Below, piece by piece: positions 60,405-64,000 of a DNA stretch of 64,000 nucleotides. The DNA comes from Azolla caroliniana. Taxonomy: Eukaryota > Polypodiophyta. How positions within the stretch are numbered: the stretch's first letter is position 1; each line of letters opens with the position of its first letter. The position numbers were made by a program, and so were the translations under genes. Below the pieces are notes generated by a model. That model searched no databases. It had not been told where the DNA came from and was given only the letters and a program-made list of their open reading frames with translations. The stretch covers positions 25,296,001 through 25,360,000 of the forward strand of contig JBHGNT010000001.1 in assembly GCA_043228905.1 (NCBI GenBank), written 5' to 3'.

Positions 60405-63341
60405 TTATAAAGTGCAAAGCTCCTCTGAGGCATCACATGTACAATACATCTTTCTAAGAGCCCTCCTCAGATCAACATCAGACCCATATCCAGCATCAAT
60501 TATACTATTGTGAATAATTCTACCTTCTTTCAAAGCTTTCAGATTTGTACACGCATACAGTAAAGTAAAAAATGCCACTTTATCAGGCGAAACTAGTTCC
60601 TTCTGTATTTGCTTATAAAGCTCAAGGACATGATCATCTTGATTAAATTTGAGGTGTATATTCATCATCGCTGTCCATGATATGATATCATGTTCAACCA
60701 TTCTGTTGAATACCTGCTGTGCACACTCGAGTTCCCTAAAATTTCCATACATGGTTACAAGAGCATTCCCTACCAATACATGTCCCTCAAACCCATTCTC
60801 AATTATGTAAGAATGAATTTCCTTTCCCACTTCTATGGCTGCAGGAGTATTAAAGGAGGCTATAATTCTTACAAGCATGCTCCTATTTGGCTGACAATAG
60901 TTTCTTTGCATAACATCAAAGACCTGCAATGCGTCTTTGTAGCATCCAGAATGTGAATACGCATCAATCATGGCAGCAAAGGTTGGCATATCACGATTAG
61001 CCATCCTCTCAAACAAGTCACATGCTTCTTTCAGAGCTTTACATTTACCATACATATTAATAAGCGCAGCACCTATAGTGACATCAGCTTCCAGCCCACA
61101 ATGTTTTATGGATGCATGGATTTCCTTTCCCATGTCAGGTGCCTCCAGAATAATACAAGCTCTGAGCATGCTTAAGAAAGAAAATTTATCCGGTTTGGCA
61201 TGTTCCTTCATGTGCTTGAAGAATTCAACTGCTCCTGTCCCATCACCAGAGTGGCAGTACGCAGCAAGCATGGCATTCCATGATGCTATGTCGGGGCCAT
61301 CCATCTGGTCAAACACATAACGCGCATCCTTTTTAGCACCACAGTTGCCATACATATTAATGAGAGAATTTCCTAAGAAGTTATCCAAATCCAAGCCATA
61401 CTCAAGCATTCTTGTGTGAATTATCCTACCTTCATCCAAGGCAGCTGAACTCGTGCACGCACTGAGAAGCCCAACGAATGTAAGCCTATTAGGATCTAAT
61501 CCATGATCTTGCATCGCCAAATAACAATTAAAAGCTTCTTCACTGTTCCCCTCCTTTCCATGGGCATAGATAATTGTGTTCCATGAAACAACATCATGCT
61601 CCTGCATACTGTCAAAGACTGTACATGCATCACTTAATGCTCCACACTTGCTGTACATCGAAATTAAAGCATTTCCTATTCTAATGTCTGTCATAAATCC
61701 TCTGTTGGAAACATGCAAATGCAGTATCTTACCCTCCTCTAAATTACATACCGTGCCACAAGCATCGAACGCACTGATGTAGTGTGATATGCTGGGTTCT
61801 ATGTCGCTCTTTTGCAGTTTTCCAAAGAGTTGAAGGGCCTCCTCTGCACACTCATTCGACGCATATGCATGAAGTATGTTAGTCCAAGAGACTGCATCAT
61901 GTGATTGCATTTTGTCAAATACTGCCTGTGCGTATTGCACTGCATTACATTTACCATACATGCAAATTAGTGAATTTCCTAATTGTGAATCAATAGGAAC
62001 CCCACTTTGTTTTAGAATGGAGTGCACTGCCTTTCCTTTTTCGAAGTTGGCCAAATCAGAACAAGCATGTATTATACTGAGAAATGTGGCTTTGTTAGGT
62101 TTGATACTTTTTTGTTGCATTTCCTCAAATGTCTTGAGCGCTTCCACACCATATCCATGATGTGAATATGCATCAATCATACTAGTCCAAGATATAACGT
62201 CCCTCTCTGACATCTGCTTAAAGACTAGAAAAGCTTCATCAAGAGCCCCACATTTATTGTACATATTAATAAGGGCGTTACATATAGACACCTCTGTATT
62301 GAATCCATGGTCCAAAATGCAATTGTGAATTTCCTTGCCTTGTGTTAGGGATTCTGGAGAGGTAAACACACCAACCAAGCTTAGAAATGTACATCGATCT
62401 GGTTTTATATGTAGTTGCTCCATTTTCAAAAAGAGGTCTAGTGCCTTCTTTTCTTCTCCATGCTTGCAATATGCAGCAATTGCAGAATTCCATGATATGA
62501 GATTCCGCCTTTGCATACGGTGGAATACAGATGTTGCTTCCTTCAGGTCCCCACATGTACTGTACATTGTGATGAGAGCATTACATACACCTATATCTCG
62601 CTTAAACCCTTCTTTAACCACATACGCGTGAATCCACTTACCCTCTGCTAGATTTACTGGGGATGAACATGCTCCGAGGATGACAAGAAATGTAACCCGG
62701 TTGGGTTTATGTCCTTTCTGCAGCATCTTCCGGAAGATCTGAAGAGCCTCTTTGGGAAGCCGGTTCTTGGTGTAAGATGTAATGATGCAATTCCAAGAGA
62801 CTACACTGGGATACTTCAGTTTGTCGAAAACAGTTCGCGCGCTCTGAAGGTCACCAAACCTGGAATACATGGAGATGAGGAGGTTGGCTAAGTAGGAGTC
62901 CTCCTCTGCAACCGATTTCATCATGTGCTCATGTATTCGTTTCCCTTGTGCAAGAGTGGTCACGCACTGTAAACGAGAGGCAAGGGTCTGAGCATTACCA
63001 GTGACAACATAATGTGGGGTATTACTATTCAGCTCAATCCACAAAGGCTTTGATGGCGTGCATGTCTGATTATTGCCTGGTGGTTTGTAAATGATCTTAT
63101 CCGCATAATGATTACTCCTATGCTGCTCCTGCAATTTGGCATGAACAAGATCACAGCGACGAAGAAGAAGAGGTGGAGGTGGTGACGTTGCATAAGCTAG
63201 TTTCGATGAAGCAGCAGCAGGGAAAGGCATGATCATCGAGCAGCAGCAGCTTCCTCCTCCTCCTCTTCCAGGCAGGAGAAGCTGCGTGGGGGAAAAGACT
63301 GAGTGTGCGTCCATATCCATAACCATCATCATCATCACCAT
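60405..63341 (-). CDS. PLS-class PPR protein lacking E/DYW tail
   Basis: A single-exon, 978-residue pentatricopeptide protein, probably an organellar RNA-binding factor of the editing-factor type. After a Met- and Ser-rich N-terminus and a linker, about eight PLS triplets of ~101 residues follow. Each has the pattern GK.IH......NALI.MY.KCG, then VVSWN or similar (SVVSWN, NLISWN, DVISWT, DAVSWT, DVVSWN, DIASWN, DMPTFA, DIISWT), then KP....TFL..L.AC. The array ends after GRIIHNSIIDAGYGSDVDLR with a normal stop. There is no E1/E2 or DYW deaminase domain and none was seen downstream. The first of several clustered ATGs is used; targeting to plastid or mitochondrion cannot be separated. No stop or frameshift interrupts it. 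Confidence 0.9.
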   Translation of the reverse strand: MVMMMMVMDMDAHSVFSPTQLLLPGRGGGGSCCCSMIMPFPAAASSKLAYATSPPPPLLLRRCDLVHAKLQEQHRSNHYADKIIYKPPGNNQTCTPSKPLWIELNSNTPHYVVTGNAQTLASRLQCVTTLAQGKRIHEHMMKSVAEEDSYLANLLISMYSRFGDLQSARTVFDKLKYPSVVSWNCIITSYTKNRLPKEALQIFRKMLQKGHKPNRVTFLVILGACSSPVNLAEGKWIHAYVVKEGFKRDIGVCNALITMYSTCGDLKEATSVFHRMQRRNLISWNSAIAAYCKHGEEKKALDLFLKMEQLHIKPDRCTFLSLVGVFTSPESLTQGKEIHNCILDHGFNTEVSICNALINMYNKCGALDEAFLVFKQMSERDVISWTSMIDAYSHHGYGVEALKTFEEMQQKSIKPNKATFLSIIHACSDLANFEKGKAVHSILKQSGVPIDSQLGNSLICMYGKCNAVQYAQAVFDKMQSHDAVSWTNILHAYASNECAEEALQLFGKLQKSDIEPSISHYISAFDACGTVCNLEEGKILHLHVSNRGFMTDIRIGNALISMYSKCGALSDACTVFDSMQEHDVVSWNTIIYAHGKEGNSEEAFNCYLAMQDHGLDPNRLTFVGLLSACTSSAALDEGRIIHTRMLEYGLDLDNFLGNSLINMYGNCGAKKDARYVFDQMDGPDIASWNAMLAAYCHSGDGTGAVEFFKHMKEHAKPDKFSFLSMLRACIILEAPDMGKEIHASIKHCGLEADVTIGAALINMYGKCKALKEACDLFERMANRDMPTFAAMIDAYSHSGCYKDALQVFDVMQRNYCQPNRSMLVRIIASFNTPAAIEVGKEIHSYIIENGFEGHVLVGNALVTMYGNFRELECAQQVFNRMVEHDIISWTAMMNIHLKFNQDDHVLELYKQIQKELVSPDKVAFFTLLYACTNLKALKEGRIIHNSIIDAGYGSDVDLRRALRKMYCTCDASEELCTL

Positions 63342-64000
63342 TAAGTATGTATGTATCTATCTACAAGCAGAGTTTCTTCTGAGAGAGAGTTCATCCTTTT
63401 CTTCTCCATCAGTTGTTACCGCGTGCATTCCATTCAATGGGGATGCTGCTATCGTGGTGAGCAAAAGGATGATACAAGCTCTTTGCATAAGAATGGCATA
63501 GCTATTCACTACCTGTGGATCCTCAAAGGAGGGTGGGAGGATCAGGGATCCCAGCTCTTCGCTGAAAACATAAGATGAATCGCAGGAAGCAGAGTAGGCA
63601 GGCAGTAGCGGCCCCAAACGAAGTCTCCTTTACCTCAGGAAGTGGCTGGTCCTGGTGCTATATTTATAAATTCCAATATATTTGCTGGCTTTCTCATCGT
63701 ATAAGAAGAAGATTGTGCTCTCTCTCTCTCTCTCTCTCTCTCTTGGGGTTGTCCATGACTCCATATATGTATCGTATGTATGTATTGGGTCATATATTTA
63801 GGGAGTGTGGCATCTCGATGGCGTTTTGTAAGGAAAACTAATGATGGAAAGGAGAGCTGGCGGGCCATGGTTGAGTATATATGTGGTAAGAGATCTTGTT
63901 GGATGTGTGATGATGATTCTAAGTTTCTATTAGTTCATGGGCAAAGTGCATGATCGTGCATGGGGGGCAAGATGGGTGATGAATGTGAAGGTGGTGTGAT
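63342..64000. other. PLS-PPR promoter side
   Basis: A (CT)n run at about 63717-63743 lies ~380 bp upstream of the ATG and reads GA in the gene's direction. A (TATG)n-like stretch sits at about 63765-63785. No other exon was recognised before the window ends. Confidence 0.5.

Overview
The window is nuclear DNA from a land plant. It is gene-poor, AT-rich and full of repeats. Eight intron-bearing or single-exon genes can be reconstructed, and every product belongs to a plant or general eukaryotic family: a PMT-type Golgi methyltransferase, DNAJC8/SPF31, a P-class PPR protein, a WTF1-type PORR protein, ribosomal protein eL24, SRR1, a CRIB-containing RopGAP, and a long PLS-class PPR protein. A CRIB-RopGAP and WTF1 are land-plant features. 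An intronless PLS-PPR protein without an E/DYW tail would fit a lineage with heavy organellar RNA editing, such as a fern, but the species cannot be fixed from the sequence.

Layout. 1-9 kb: a decayed Ty1/copia element (153-5196) lies inside a cluster of tRNA-Gln-derived repeats. One copy (5449-5520) still folds as a complete tRNA-Gln(CUG). A 4-copy, ~170-bp tandem repeat follows. 9-14.5 kb: PMT-like gene on the minus strand, eight coding exons. 15.7-17.1 kb: relics of a LINE and of a Ty3/gypsy integrase. 20.3-28.3 kb: DNAJC8 homologue on the plus strand, nine exons. Its large introns hold a duplicated gypsy RT relic, an antisense U2 snRNA fragment and a group II intron domain V-like hairpin. 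29.7-36 kb: a PPR gene and a WTF1 gene on the minus strand, with a ~95-bp-armed hairpin between them. 37.9-40.2 kb: RPL24 on the minus strand, five exons. 40.5-44.2 kb: a complete Mutator-like element with long terminal inverted repeats and a perfect 10-bp target-site duplication. It carries a 217-codon gene of unrecognised family with a CX2C-X14-CX2C zinc ribbon. 45.5-47 kb: SRR1 on the plus strand, with a coding minisatellite. 51.2-53.5 kb: RopGAP on the plus strand, six exons. 53.5-60.4 kb: no gene, many short perfect tandem duplications and relics of copia and LINE elements. 60.4-63.3 kb: PLS-PPR gene on the minus strand.

The genes do not form a pathway or an operon-like cluster. Three of them (two PPR proteins and WTF1) probably act on organellar transcripts, and DNAJC8 is a spliceosome-associated cochaperone. 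The strongest candidate for something undescribed is the Mutator-like element and its cargo gene, which sits 268 bp upstream of the RPL24 start codon. Next are the tRNA-Gln repeat cluster and the splicing-RNA relics inside DNAJC8 introns. Exon boundaries were set by hand from GT/AG sites, preserved reading phase and family similarity recalled from knowledge; no alignment or expression data were available.
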